DNA from: Massilia sp. Root418
GTDB taxonomy: Bacteria > Pseudomonadota > Gammaproteobacteria > Burkholderiales > Burkholderiaceae_D
DNA length: 64,000 bases
Reading direction: 5' to 3'
Assembly: GCF_001425265.1 (NCBI RefSeq)
Contig: NZ_LMEC01000022.1
Span: 124,001-188,000 of the forward strand
Position 1 is the stretch's first letter, and each line of letters opens with the position of its first letter. Below, piece by piece: positions 44,759-54,670 of the stretch. A model generated the notes under the pieces. The model saw only the letters and a list, made by a program, of their open reading frames with translations, made no database searches and was not told the origin of the DNA. The position numbers and the translations under genes are program-made.

Positions 44759-46057
44759 ATGCTGCCTATAAGAGTGAAATTGCTGCTGTTGTGCATGGCA
44801 GCCGGTCTGGCCAGCGCTTGCAGCACGCCGTGCGACACGCCGGGCAAATTGTGCGCGCCTGTGACGTCAATTACAAGCCCGGTTCCACCGCCATCGCAAC
44901 CGGCGCCGCCCGCGCCGGAGCGCCCGCCCGAACCGCAGGCCAAAGTGGAGACGTTTGCCATCGCCACGCCGGGCACGCAGGCGGAATCGCCGGCCGCGCT
45001 GCCGCAGCCCGGCGCCCAGCCCGCCGGTGCCGTGGCCGAAGGCAGCTACCGCATCGGCCTGATGCTGCCGCTGCGCTCGGAACCGCTGCGCGTGGCCGCC
45101 GAATCGGTGCGCGACGGCTTCATGGCGGCCTGGGAGCGCGACCGCGACGGCATTGCCGTCACCGTGATCGAAACCGGCGACGTGGCGCAGGACGTGCTGG
45201 CCGCGTACTCGGGCGCGCTGGAGCAGCAGGACATGATCGTCGGCCCGCTTGCCCGTTCGGCCGTCACCGCCGTGGCGGCAAGCCCGCTGGTGCAGAAGCC
45301 CACCATCGCCCTCAACCATCCGGAAGGCCGGGGCGGCGTCACGCTGCCGCCGCAGATGATGGTGATCGGCCTGTCCATCGAGGACGAGGCGCGCCAGGCC
45401 GCCGACTGGGCCGCGCGCGAGCAGCCGGGCGCCATCGCCTACATCCTGTCCAATCCGGCGCAATACCAGCGCCGCAGCGCCAGCGCCTTCGCCGCGCAAT
45501 GGCAGCGCCTGGGCCGCTCGGCCAAGATAGCCGAACTGAATGTGCTGAACGGCTACCTGAGCGACGCCGAACTGGTGCAACTGCGCGCCCGCCTGCAAAG
45601 CGAGCCCTCGGCCTTGGTGTACGCGGCGCTGGACGCGGACCAGGCGCGCCAGCTGCGGGTGGCGCTGCAGGCGCCGCCGCTGGGCGAGATCCCCGTCTAC
45701 GGCATCTCCTCGCTCAATCCCGGCCAGGCCAAGCAGCTGCCCGGCCCGGAACTGGACGGCGTACGCCTGCTGGACCTGCCCTGGCAGATCCAGCGCGACC
45801 ATCCGGCAGTGATGATCTATCCGCAGCCGGTGGGCAAGGACGCGGACATGGAACGCCTGTACGCGCTGGGCATCGACGCCTTCCGCGTTGCGCATGAAAT
45901 CGCGCGCAAGGCGCAGCGCAAGCAAAGCGCCGATTTCAGCCTGGACGGCGTGACCGGGCAGCTGAAAGTGCGTTTCGGCGACGGCCCGGCCGCGTTCGAG
46001 CGGCGCGCGCTGCCGGCGGTCTACAAGAACGGCGTGCCGCAACCGGTACTGCAGTGA
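44759..46057 (+). CDS. lpoA: Penicillin-binding protein activator LpoA, short form
   Basis: A 432-residue outer-membrane lipoprotein (Cys21 after LASA) of the LpoA/YraM family, activating PBP1A in gammaproteobacteria. After a Pro-rich linker (35-90) comes the periplasmic-binding-like domain (YRIGLMLPLRSEPLRVAAESVRDGFMAAWE ... LDGVRLLDLPWQI ... LYALGIDAFRVA). The N-terminal TPR domain of E. coli LpoA (678 residues) is missing. GGAGG at 44750 supports the start at 44759. First gene of lpoA-yraN-diaA-dolP-tlpA. Confidence 0.9.
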   Translation: MLPIRVKLLLLCMAAGLASACSTPCDTPGKLCAPVTSITSPVPPPSQPAPPAPERPPEPQAKVETFAIATPGTQAESPAALPQPGAQPAGAVAEGSYRIGLMLPLRSEPLRVAAESVRDGFMAAWERDRDGIAVTVIETGDVAQDVLAAYSGALEQQDMIVGPLARSAVTAVAASPLVQKPTIALNHPEGRGGVTLPPQMMVIGLSIEDEARQAADWAAREQPGAIAYILSNPAQYQRRSASAFAAQWQRLGRSAKIAELNVLNGYLSDAELVQLRARLQSEPSALVYAALDADQARQLRVALQAPPLGEIPVYGISSLNPGQAKQLPGPELDGVRLLDLPWQIQRDHPAVMIYPQPVGKDADMERLYALGIDAFRVAHEIARKAQRKQSADFSLDGVTGQLKVRFGDGPAAFERRALPAVYKNGVPQPVLQ

Positions 46058-46066
46058 GGGCACGCC

Positions 46067-46417
46067 ATGCCCCTCACCACGCGCCAGATACAGGGCAACA
46101 CGGGCGAGGATGAAGCGCTGGCGCATTTGCAGCGCCACGGCCTGGTGCTGGTGGAGCGCAACTTCCGCTGCAAGGGCGGGGAAATCGACCTGATCATGCG
46201 CGACGGCGCCGGGCTGGTATTCGTCGAAGTGCGGCAACGGGCCGGCAGCGGTTTCGGCGGCGCGGTGGCCAGCGTCACCCCGGCCAAGCAGCGCCGCCTG
46301 ATCCACGCCGCCCAGGTCTACCTGCTGCGCATCAAACCGCTGCCGCCATGCCGCTTCGACCTGGTGGCGATTGACGCCGGAAAGCTCAGCTGGCTGAAAA
46401 ACGTGCTGGAAGTGTAA
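46067..46417 (+). CDS. yraN: YraN family protein (UPF0102)
   Basis: A 116-residue restriction-endonuclease-fold protein of unknown role: GNTGEDEALAHLQRHGLVLVERNFRCKGGEIDLIMRD followed by VFVEVRQR, the conserved E, D and ExR/K positions of the fold. Starts 10 bases after lpoA and continues its operon. Confidence 0.95.
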   Translation: MPLTTRQIQGNTGEDEALAHLQRHGLVLVERNFRCKGGEIDLIMRDGAGLVFVEVRQRAGSGFGGAVASVTPAKQRRLIHAAQVYLLRIKPLPPCRFDLVAIDAGKLSWLKNVLEV

Positions 46418-46473
46418 GCATTGAATTGTAAGCATATTTTTCAGTGCTTGTCCGGTCCGGCAAGCGACTGCAC

Positions 46474-47700
<1,227 letters not shown>

Positions 47701-47702
47701 TC

Positions 47703-48212
47703 ATGTCCTCCTCCACCGCCTGGATCAAACCCGCCCTGGCCGCCGCCGTCATTGCCGGCCTGGGCGTGACCGCTTACTTCTCGCTGAACCAGCACAGCAG
47801 TGCGCCGGAGGTGACTTTCCTCGGCATCAAGGGCGAGCAGATCACGCCGGCCAGCCTGCGCGGCAAGGTGGTGATGGTGAATTTCTGGGCCACGTCCTGC
47901 TCCACCTGCGTGAAGGAAATGCCGCAGATGGTGGATACGTACAACAAGTATAAGGACAAGGGCCTGGAGTTCGTGGCGGTGGCGATGAAGGAAGATCCGC
48001 CCAACTACGTGCTGAACTTCGCCGAGACGCGCCAGCTGCCGTTCAAGGTGGCGCTGGACGTGAAAGGCGATGCAGCCAAGGCCTACGGCAACGTGGCCAT
48101 GACGCCCACCACCTTCGTCATCGACAAGGAAGGCCGCATTATCAAGCGCTATGTGGGCGAGCCGGAATTCCCGGCGCTGCACAAGCTGCTTGAGAAGGCG
48201 CTGCAGGGCTGA
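47703..48212 (+). CDS. TlpA-family thiol-disulfide protein
   Basis: A 169-residue membrane-anchored thioredoxin-fold protein. A single N-terminal helix (9-26) precedes the redoxin domain; the active site reads FWATSCSTCVKEMPQM, with CSTC in place of the more usual WCxxC, and the cis-Pro strand is VAMTPTTFVIDKEGRI. Likely reduces or oxidises periplasmic cysteines. Two bases after dolP; end of the cluster transcript, followed by a REP pair. Confidence 0.9.
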   Translation: MSSSTAWIKPALAAAVIAGLGVTAYFSLNQHSSAPEVTFLGIKGEQITPASLRGKVVMVNFWATSCSTCVKEMPQMVDTYNKYKDKGLEFVAVAMKEDPPNYVLNFAETRQLPFKVALDVKGDAAKAYGNVAMTPTTFVIDKEGRIIKRYVGEPEFPALHKLLEKALQG

Positions 48213-48217
48213 GTTCC

Positions 48218-48249
48218 GGCGGGTTACGGCTTCGCCTAACCCGCCCTAC
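48218..48249 (-). repeat. REP palindrome, pair E left
   Basis: GGCGGGTTACGGC/GCCTAACCCGCC with CTAC end; begins 5 bases after the tlpA-like stop. Spacer to the inverted partner is 13 bases. Confidence 0.85.
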
Positions 48250-48262
48250 GGTGCACGCCTGC

Positions 48263-48296
48263 GTAGGGCGGGTTGGCGCGTAGCGCGTAACCCGCC
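48263..48296 (+). repeat. REP palindrome, pair E right
   Basis: GTAG plus palindrome with arms GGCGGGTTGGCGCG and CGCGTAACCCGCC; ends 4 bases before the stop of the convergent globin-fusion gene, so the pair sits between two convergent transcripts. Confidence 0.85.
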
Positions 48297-48300
48297 AGCC

Positions 48301-49614
48301 TCAGAATCCCGTCTGCAGCGACAGATACCACCCCTTCTGCTTCTTCTTGTTAAACACGGTAATTTCGCCCAAGTTCGCGTAAGCCGCCGTAACAGACACG
48401 TTACGGTTGGGGAACCAGGCCACGAATGCATCCCAGTACGCTTTTTCCGGATCCACGCCCAGGTTGTGCGGCTTATGGCGGTACTCCGCGCCCAGCGCCA
48501 GCTTGCGGTTGATCAGATAAGCCACCGACACTTCCGGCATCACCTTGGCATGATCGCCCTGGTCGCCGCCGAAGCCGAGGATGCCCATCTGGTTGGCCTT
48601 GGTGGCGCGCAGCGTGCCGTTCACCAGCAGGCTCTGCTCGAACAGCACCTTGGTGGCGGCAACGTAGTAGTCATAGCCGCTATCGTCCTTGGCGCCCAGC
48701 TGCGTCACGTTGCTGACGCCCAGCGCGCCCAGGCCGCCCACGCCCTTGTTCTTCTTGTACATGACGCCCACCGCCACCTGCGGCAGCCACGCGTCCTGCG
48801 CGTACACCGCGTCGCCCATCAGGCGCACCTTCAGCCCGACAATATCCTGCTTGATGCGCAGGTCGTTGAGCGGTGCCAGGCTGCCCGTGAAATCCTGGCG
48901 CGCCAGCGACAGTTCCAGGCGGTCGCCCACGCCGATCGCCACGCCATAGCTGCCCAGCGCATAGTCCTGCGTTTTCACCTGCGTGTAGTGGGCGTTGGCG
49001 CCCCAGCTGTCGCGCGAGCCGTAGCCGGTGATCAGCGCCCACGGCGTGAGGCCGCCGCCGCCCGCGCCTTCCAGCTGGCTCACGCCGCCGGTAGCCAGGA
49101 ATTTGCCCAGGTCCGGCCGGGTGCCCGGCTGCACGCCGGGCGAGGCGGTGACGATGTCGCGCTGCATGGGCGCCAGCTTGGCGATCAGCTTGTTCGATAC
49201 GCTGCCCGGCACGCCATGCTGCTCCATGGCGATCTGCAGATCCTCGGCCAACGCATTGAATTGCGCGTTGGTGATCTTCAGGTCTATATGGACCGATTGC
49301 ATGTCGCGCACCGTGCCCACCCCGTCCATGGTCTTGTCGCGGTATTTGCCGGTGTACTTGCACGGGCCGCCGGCGAACTCGCAGAACTGCTCCTGCAGGC
49401 GCACGGTCAGCTGCGGCATGTCGAAATCGGTGAAGGATTCCTTGATGCGCGGGTCGCTGGTGATCAGCGCGACGAAGGTTTCGGTGATCTTCCGGATGCC
49501 TTCCTTGCCGCCCAATCCCCGGTAGGTGGAGTCTTCCGTGTAGGGCGTCTGCGCGCAGGCAAATGAAGAGGCGAGCAGCAGGCCGAGCGTGGCGGTGCGG
49601 GCGGCTTGGATCAT
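48301..49614 (-). CDS. Exported truncated hemoglobin fused to DUF3034
   Basis: A 437-residue fusion. Residues 1-21 are a Sec signal peptide (LGLLLASSFACA). Residues about 28-160 are a group 1 truncated hemoglobin: YRGLGGKEGIRKITETFVALI, TSDPRIKESF, GGPCKYTGK, the proximal His109 in MQSVHIDLKI, and PMQRDIVT at the end. Residues about 172-437 match DUF3034, a proteobacterial outer-membrane-type domain (ATGGVSQLEGAGGGGLTPWALITGYG), which ends in an aromatic residue. The globin should therefore be outside the cytoplasm. AAAGGA precedes the ATG. Function unknown; heme, NO or O2 chemistry at the envelope is an inference. Confidence 0.8.
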   Translation of the reverse strand: MIQAARTATLGLLLASSFACAQTPYTEDSTYRGLGGKEGIRKITETFVALITSDPRIKESFTDFDMPQLTVRLQEQFCEFAGGPCKYTGKYRDKTMDGVGTVRDMQSVHIDLKITNAQFNALAEDLQIAMEQHGVPGSVSNKLIAKLAPMQRDIVTASPGVQPGTRPDLGKFLATGGVSQLEGAGGGGLTPWALITGYGSRDSWGANAHYTQVKTQDYALGSYGVAIGVGDRLELSLARQDFTGSLAPLNDLRIKQDIVGLKVRLMGDAVYAQDAWLPQVAVGVMYKKNKGVGGLGALGVSNVTQLGAKDDSGYDYYVAATKVLFEQSLLVNGTLRATKANQMGILGFGGDQGDHAKVMPEVSVAYLINRKLALGAEYRHKPHNLGVDPEKAYWDAFVAWFPNRNVSVTAAYANLGEITVFNKKKQKGWYLSLQTGF

Positions 49615-49631
49615 GGGCAGTCCTTTACGCC

Positions 49632-50054
49632 TTATTTCGGATACAGGATCATCTGCGTGCAGCGGAACAGGGCAATGGTCTTGCCGGTGTCCTTGTGCAC
49701 CACGGTGGCGTCCCAGACCTGGGTGGTGCGGCCGGTGTGCGCCACCTTGGCCGTGACGGCGATGGTGCCTTCGCGCGCCGTGCCCAAGTGGTTGGATTTC
49801 AGTTCCAGCGTGGTGAAATTGACCGCGCCCTCCGGCAGGGTGGCGATGCAGCCGTAGCCGCAGGCGGTGTCGGCCAGGGTGACCACGGTGCCCGCGTGCA
49901 GGTAGCCGTTGGGCGCCAGGTGGTGGGAGGCCACCGTCAATTCCGCGCTGGCCTCGCCTGCGGCGATGGCGGTGAAATGGATGCCCATATGCCCGGGCAG
50001 CTTGCCTTCGCTGCGGGCGTTGAGCTCTTCGATACCGAATTTAGGTGCAGTCAT
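49632..50054 (-). CDS. PaaI-family acyl-CoA thioesterase
   Basis: A 140-residue hotdog-fold thioesterase. The catalytic helix region is LAPNGYLHAGTVVTLADTACGYG, and the sheet follows with NFTTLELKSNHLGTAREG and RTTQVWDATVVHKDTGKTIALFRCTQMIL. GGAAGA precedes the ATG at 50054. Substrate unknown; family members hydrolyse aryl- or short acyl-CoA. It runs toward the globin-fusion gene, 17 bases away, and may be co-transcribed with it. Confidence 0.9.
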   Translation of the reverse strand: MTAPKFGIEELNARSEGKLPGHMGIHFTAIAAGEASAELTVASHHLAPNGYLHAGTVVTLADTACGYGCIATLPEGAVNFTTLELKSNHLGTAREGTIAVTAKVAHTGRTTQVWDATVVHKDTGKTIALFRCTQMILYPK

Positions 50055-50185
50055 GCGATCTTCCATTCACTTTGTCTTAGACGAATCATAGAGAAACGCC
50101 GCCGGATTGTCGCTATTTTTACTGTTGCCGGCGGCGTTTGCATTCATATTGGAACCTGGCCCACAACAGTATTTTATTGCCATTC

Positions 50186-51241
50186 ATGGATATTCCGCTT
50201 GCTCCCCCTCCCGGCGCCGCAGCCGGGACCGTGGCCGTGTTCGGCGCCGGCTCAATCGGCGCCTACCTGGGCGGCGCGCTGCTGGGCGCGGGCACCGATG
50301 TGACCTTGCTGGGCCGGACGCGCATGCGCCGGCGCATCGCCGAACACGGCTTGCACCTGACCGACCTGCACGGCCGCGCACTGCGCCTGGACGGCGCGCG
50401 CGTGCCCTACGCGGAGGACGCCGCGGTGCTGGCGGAAGCCGCACTGATCCTGGTGACGGTAAAAAGCGCCGACACGGCAGCGGCGGCCGAGGCCATCCGC
50501 ATGCACGCGCGGCCGGACGCGCTGGTGCTCAGCCTGCAGAACGGCGTCGGCAATGCGGACACGCTGCGCCGCATCCTGCCCGGCCGGGCGGTGCTGGCCG
50601 GGATGGTGCCGTTCAACGTGGTGCAGATGCCGGACGGCCGCCTGCACCGGGGCACGGCGGGCGAGCTCATGGCGGAAGCGTCACCCGCGCTGCGCCCGTG
50701 GCTGGCCGCGTTCGCAGCGGCGCACTTGCCGATTACCGAATGCACGGATTTCGCGTCCATCCAGTGGGGCAAGCTGCTGATCAACCTGAACAATTCCGTG
50801 AACGCGCTGTCCGGCGTGCCGCTGGTGCAGCAGCTGCGCCAGCGCGGCTACCGGCGCGCGCTGGCGCTGATGGTGGACGAGGGCCGCGCAGTGCTGGCCA
50901 GGGCCGGCATCAGGCCGGCCAAAGTGGTGAGCGTCGGCCCGGCTGCCTTCTCGCTCATCCTGCGGCTGCCGGACGCGCTGTTCACCCGGGTGGCCGCCTC
51001 CATGCTGAAGATAGACCCCGAGGCGCGTTCATCGATGTGGGAAGACTTGCAGGCGGGCCGCAAGACGGAAGTGCACTACTTGAACGGCGCCATCACGGCG
51101 CTGGCCGCATCGCTGGGCATGGACGCCCCCGTCAACCGGCGCATGACCGAGCTGGTCACTGCAGCGGAGGAAAGCAAGCAGGGAGTGCTTGGCGCGGATG
51201 AGATGTTCAGAATATTGTCCTCGGCACTGTGCAGCAAGTAG
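50186..51241 (+). CDS. 2-dehydropantoate 2-reductase family protein
   Basis: A 351-residue ketopantoate reductase-like enzyme (ApbA/PanE family), reducing 2-dehydropantoate with NADPH in pantothenate synthesis or acting on a similar 2-oxoacid. Cofactor motif VAVFGAGSIGAYLGGALL at residues 13-30; VKSADT, LSLQNGVGNAD and the catalytic Lys region QWGKLLINLNNSVNALSG follow. Start at 50186; an upstream ATG at 50138 has no ribosome site. Slightly longer than E. coli PanE (303), so the true substrate is open. Confidence 0.87.
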   Translation: MDIPLAPPPGAAAGTVAVFGAGSIGAYLGGALLGAGTDVTLLGRTRMRRRIAEHGLHLTDLHGRALRLDGARVPYAEDAAVLAEAALILVTVKSADTAAAAEAIRMHARPDALVLSLQNGVGNADTLRRILPGRAVLAGMVPFNVVQMPDGRLHRGTAGELMAEASPALRPWLAAFAAAHLPITECTDFASIQWGKLLINLNNSVNALSGVPLVQQLRQRGYRRALALMVDEGRAVLARAGIRPAKVVSVGPAAFSLILRLPDALFTRVAASMLKIDPEARSSMWEDLQAGRKTEVHYLNGAITALAASLGMDAPVNRRMTELVTAAEESKQGVLGADEMFRILSSALCSK

Positions 51242-51293
51242 CTATGCTGCGTCCACTGCGGCCACCGCGCACGCGACGCTTGCGGAAAGTCAT

Positions 51294-51321
51294 TTGCAAT
51301 CACCAGGAACGGAGCCATACT
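51294..51321 (+). promoter_or_regulatory. Weak candidate promoter of the toxin-antitoxin pair
   Basis: TTGCAA (51294-51299) and CATACT (51316-51321) with a 16-base spacer lie 30 bases upstream of the antitoxin ATG. Plausible but not consensus. Confidence 0.35.
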
Positions 51322-51351
51322 TAAAAACACCGATCCATCCACGAGAAATCC

Positions 51352-51543
51352 ATGACTGCCGGCAGCAAAAACAATACAGCGCCTGCGCTTCCTACAGATG
51401 CCGACGACGGCTATGACGAATGGCTGGCTGCTGAGGTCGAAGAGGCCATCAATGATCCCCGCCCAAGCGTGCCGGGCGACGAGGTGGAACGACATTTTGC
51501 AGCCAGGCGTGCTGCACTGACAAAACGTATCAAGGGTGATTAA
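51352..51543 (+). CDS. Antitoxin, stability-determinant/StbD-like (type II TA)
   Basis: A 63-residue protein with the pattern YDEWLAAEVEEAINDPRPSVPGDEVERHFAARR, typical of antitoxins paired with RelE/ParE toxins and often called stability determinant. The polar N-terminus is followed by the amphipathic toxin-binding part. The frame is intact. The toxin gene begins 2 bases after its stop but is frameshifted. Confidence 0.8.
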   Translation: MTAGSKNNTAPALPTDADDGYDEWLAAEVEEAINDPRPSVPGDEVERHFAARRAALTKRIKGD

Positions 51544-51545
51544 CC

Positions 51546-51826
51546 TTGCTGCTGCTCTGGAGGCCAATGGCATTGGCCGACCGGGAGCGGATTATGGACT
51601 ACATCGCCAGAAACAACCCGGCGGCTGCGGTCAAACTGGACGAATTGAATTGATACGACAGAAGGTAGAGCAGTTAATCCTCCGGCCGACCCTCTACAGA
51701 GTCGGCCGCAAGCCGGGTACCCGCGAGATGGTCATACATCCGAACTACCTTGTCATTTACCGCACTCACAAGGGCTGCATCGAAATTCTGCGGGTAAAAC
51801 ACGCTGCCAGAAAGATTAGATACTAG
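51546..51826 (+). pseudogene. RelE/ParE toxin, inactivated by a 5-bp duplication
   Basis: From a TTG at 51546, directly behind the antitoxin, the frame reads LLWRPMALADRERIMDYIA and on to VKLDELN before a stop. The remainder of the toxin continues in another frame: ELIRQKVEQ ... GRKPGTREMVIHPNYLVIYRTH ... IEILRVKHAARK. The break is at AATTGAATTG (51643-51652), a 5-bp tandem duplication; removing one copy restores a single RelE/ParE-like frame of about 92 residues. The 3' end overlaps the lipA stop by 4 bases. AAGGGTG before the antitoxin stop could be the ribosome site. Confidence 0.85.
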
Positions 51827-52827
51827 TCATTCGCAACGGCTTCCAGTACGTTGTGCGCCTGTTCGTCGGCGTGGTAGGAGGAACGCACCATGGCGCCGAC
51901 GGCGGCGTGCTTGAAGCCCATCTTGTAGGCTTCTTCTTCGAACATCTTGAACACGTCCGGGTGCACGTAGCGGCGCACCGGCAGGTGGCTGTTGGACGGC
52001 GCCAGGTACTGGCCGATGGTCAGCATGTCGATGTCGTGCTCGCGCATGTCGCGCATCACCTGCAGGATTTCCTCGTCGGTCTCGCCCAGGCCCACCATGA
52101 TGCCGGATTTGGTCTTCACGCCAGGGTACATGGCCTTGAAGTCCTTCAGCAGCTTGAGCGAGTGCATGTAGTCCGAACCCGGACGCGCTTCCTTGTACAG
52201 GCGCGGCACGGTTTCCAGGTTGTGGTTCATCACGTCCGGCAGGCCGTTGGCGAAGATGTCCAGCGCCTTTTGCAGGCGGCCGCGGAAATCCGGCACCAGT
52301 ACTTCAATCTGGGTCTTGGGCGACAGTTCCTTGGTCTTGGTGATGCACTCGACGAAGTGCTGGGCGCCGCCGTCGCGCAGGTCGTCGCGGTCCACCGAGG
52401 TGATCACCACATAGCTCAGGCGCAGCTTGGCGATGGTGTTGGCCAGGTTTTGCGGCTCATCCACGTCCAGCGGATCCGGACGGCCGTGGCCGACGTCGCA
52501 GAACGGGCAGCGGCGGGTGCACTTGTCGCCCATGATCATGAAGGTGGCCGTGCCCTTGCCGAAGCATTCGCCGATGTTCGGGCAGCTGGCCTCTTCGCAC
52601 ACGGTCACCAGCTTGTTCTCGCGCAGGATCTCCTTGATCTCGTAGAAGCGGGTATTGGCCGACGCGGCCTTGACGCGGATCCAGTCCGGCTTCTTCAGGC
52701 GCTCGATCTGCTCGATGGGCGTGATCTTGATCGGAATGCGCGAGGTCTTGCTGGCGCCTTTTTGCTTTTCGCTTGCGTTGTAAGCTGGGGCGGCGGGGGC
52801 GGTGCTGGACGGGGTCTCGGTGGTCAT
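51823..52827 (-). CDS. lipA: Lipoyl synthase
   Basis: A 334-residue radical-SAM enzyme inserting two sulfurs into protein-bound octanoate. The auxiliary cluster motif [12 protein letters not shown] and the radical-SAM motif [13 protein letters not shown] are both present, along with RSSYHADEQ at the C-terminus. The ATG at 52827 is 4 bases after the lipB stop; the first 30 residues are a Pro/Ser/Ala-rich extension common in betaproteobacteria. Confidence 0.96.
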   Translation of the reverse strand: MTTETPSSTAPAAPAYNASEKQKGASKTSRIPIKITPIEQIERLKKPDWIRVKAASANTRFYEIKEILRENKLVTVCEEASCPNIGECFGKGTATFMIMGDKCTRRCPFCDVGHGRPDPLDVDEPQNLANTIAKLRLSYVVITSVDRDDLRDGGAQHFVECITKTKELSPKTQIEVLVPDFRGRLQKALDIFANGLPDVMNHNLETVPRLYKEARPGSDYMHSLKLLKDFKAMYPGVKTKSGIMVGLGETDEEILQVMRDMREHDIDMLTIGQYLAPSNSHLPVRRYVHPDVFKMFEEEAYKMGFKHAAVGAMVRSSYHADEQAHNVLEAVAND

Positions 52828-52831
52828 AGGC

Positions 52832-53515
52832 TTAAATTGATACAGTAGTTTCGTCGGCGGGAACAGCTGCCTCAAGCAGCCGCACCAGTTCGTTGGCCAG
52901 CGCCAGCTGCACGTCGGCAAGCGGCGCTTCCACTCCCATGGATCGCATATCGATGGTTTCCAGTCCGGAATAGCCGCATGGGTTAATCCAGGTGAATGGA
53001 GCAAGGTCCATGCCAACATTTAGCGACACCCCATGGTAGGTGCAGCCGTTGCCGCGCACTTTGAGGCCGAGCGCGGCGATCTTGGCGCCTTTTTTCGGGC
53101 CGCTGGCGATGTAGATGCCCGGCGCGCCCTCGATGCGCTCACCGCCGAGATTATACGCCTGCAGCACATTGATGATGGCTTGCTCGATTTTATGGACGAA
53201 TTGCCGGGCGTACAGCTTGCCGCCCGGCTTGTTGCGGCGCAGGTCCATCATGAGGTAGATCACCACCTGGCCGGGGCCGTGGTAGGTGACTTCGCCGCCG
53301 CGGTCGGTCTGCACCACCGGGATGGCGGACGCGCCGGCCAGCAGGTGGCCGCGGTCGGCGCCCAGTCCCAGCGTGAAGACCGGCGGATGCTCGACGATCC
53401 ACAGCTCGTCGGGGGTGTCGGGCGTGCGCGCGTCCGTGAAGGCGCGCATGGCGGCGAAAATGGGTTCGTACTCGGCCTGGCCGAGCTGGCGGATAATGGC
53501 CGGAGCGATAGACAT
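52832..53515 (-). CDS. lipB: Lipoyl(octanoyl) transferase
   Basis: A 227-residue acyltransferase moving octanoate from acyl carrier protein to lipoyl domains. Motifs: [18 protein letters not shown], the catalytic Lys in [17 protein letters not shown] and the catalytic Cys of [11 protein letters not shown]. Directly upstream of lipA in one transcript. Confidence 0.95.
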   Translation of the reverse strand: MSIAPAIIRQLGQAEYEPIFAAMRAFTDARTPDTPDELWIVEHPPVFTLGLGADRGHLLAGASAIPVVQTDRGGEVTYHGPGQVVIYLMMDLRRNKPGGKLYARQFVHKIEQAIINVLQAYNLGGERIEGAPGIYIASGPKKGAKIAALGLKVRGNGCTYHGVSLNVGMDLAPFTWINPCGYSGLETIDMRSMGVEAPLADVQLALANELVRLLEAAVPADETTVSI

Positions 53516-53557
53516 CCCGCCATTATAAGTCAGTGATGAAATACTTTCCCGGGACGC

Positions 53558-54181
53558 CTATTTTTTAGGCAAATGCGTCAGCCATTCCTGGATGGGCGCG
53601 CGCTGCCACTGGCCTTCGGCGTAATCCTTCAGCTGCTGCGGCACCTCATGGCCGCTGCGGATCAGGCGCAGCAGCATGATGGCCAGGTCGGTGTCGGCCA
53701 CGCACCAGCGGGTGAACAGGTTGGGGCCGTCCACCAGCCTCGTCGCGGCACGGATCAGCTTGTCGGCCGCCGCCAGCGCCTCGGACGACAGCGGCTGCGT
53801 GGCAGGTTCATAGAACACCGTGAGGGTGCTGCGTTCCTGGCGGATGGGCATCAGGTCGCTGCGCAGCCAGGCCTGGATCTGGCGCGCCTGGGCGCGGCGC
53901 TGCGCGTTACGCGGCAGCACGGCGTGGTATTCGGGGGCGGGAAACACTTCGTCCAGGTATTCGGTGATGGCGCTGGACTCGCTGAGCATGAAGCCGTCAT
54001 GCACCAGCAGCGGCACGCGCGCCGTCAGCGCCATGTCGCGGAAGGGCGGCTGCAGGTTGGCGCCGGCGTCCAGGTCCACGGTCTTGAGTTCAAACGGCAG
54101 CCCTTTTTCCTTCAGGGTGGCGAACACGGACAAGGCGTAGGGGCTGGTGAACTGGCTGTCGGCGTACAGGGTAAGGCTCAT
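53558..54181 (-). CDS. Glutathione S-transferase (YfcF-like)
   Basis: A 207-residue GST. The thioredoxin-like N-domain carries SQFTSPYALSVFATLKEKGLPFE with the likely catalytic Ser/Thr, the cis-Pro ARVPLLV and SESSAITEYLDEVFP glutathione-binding turn; the C-domain is helical with DTDLAIMLLRL. Closest to YfcF, which has peroxidase-like activity. It is inserted between lipB and ybeD, which are normally adjacent. Confidence 0.88.
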   Translation of the reverse strand: MSLTLYADSQFTSPYALSVFATLKEKGLPFELKTVDLDAGANLQPPFRDMALTARVPLLVHDGFMLSESSAITEYLDEVFPAPEYHAVLPRNAQRRAQARQIQAWLRSDLMPIRQERSTLTVFYEPATQPLSSEALAAADKLIRAATRLVDGPNLFTRWCVADTDLAIMLLRLIRSGHEVPQQLKDYAEGQWQRAPIQEWLTHLPKK

Positions 54182-54320
54182 GGTGCGCTCCGGCGTTATG
54201 AAGTTGGTTCCCCATGGTAAAGCCTGTCCAGGGGCTGCAAAACGATAAATATTGTCTGTTCTTGCGATTTTTTATCACAAGACTCTGCCTTTAGCCGGGC
54301 GCAGCAGGCCGAGCCCGGGC

Positions 54321-54599
54321 TTACATGACGATTTTCACCATCGGGTGGGCCGACAGTTCGGTGTACAGCGCGTCCAGCTGGGGACGGCTGGTGGCGCGCA
54401 CGGTCACAGTCAGCCCGGTGTAGTTGCCCTTGGCCGAAGGGCGCTCTTCCATTTTTCCCTTGTGGAAGGTCGGGTCGTGCTTGATGACGAGTTCCAGGAT
54501 GGTGGGAGCGAAGTCGACATGTGTCGGGCCCATTACCTTGATGGGGAAATCGCTCGGGTATTCGATGAGGGACTCGCCCGGTGGGATCGCTGATGCCAT
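54321..54599 (-). CDS. DUF493 family protein (YbeD)
   Basis: A 92-residue ferredoxin-fold protein of the YbeD/DUF493 family: ESLIEYPSDFPIKVMG at the N-terminus and TVRATSRPQLDALYTELSAHPMVKIVM at the C-terminus. YbeD precedes lipB in many proteobacteria and may allosterically affect lipoate metabolism; here a GST gene lies in between. Confidence 0.92.
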   Translation of the reverse strand: MASAIPPGESLIEYPSDFPIKVMGPTHVDFAPTILELVIKHDPTFHKGKMEERPSAKGNYTGLTVTVRATSRPQLDALYTELSAHPMVKIVM

Positions 54600-54670
54600 G
54601 ATAATTCCAGAAAATGTATGCCAGCCGATATTGTAACGCGCTCACAATATCGGCGGCATGCACGTCCTGC

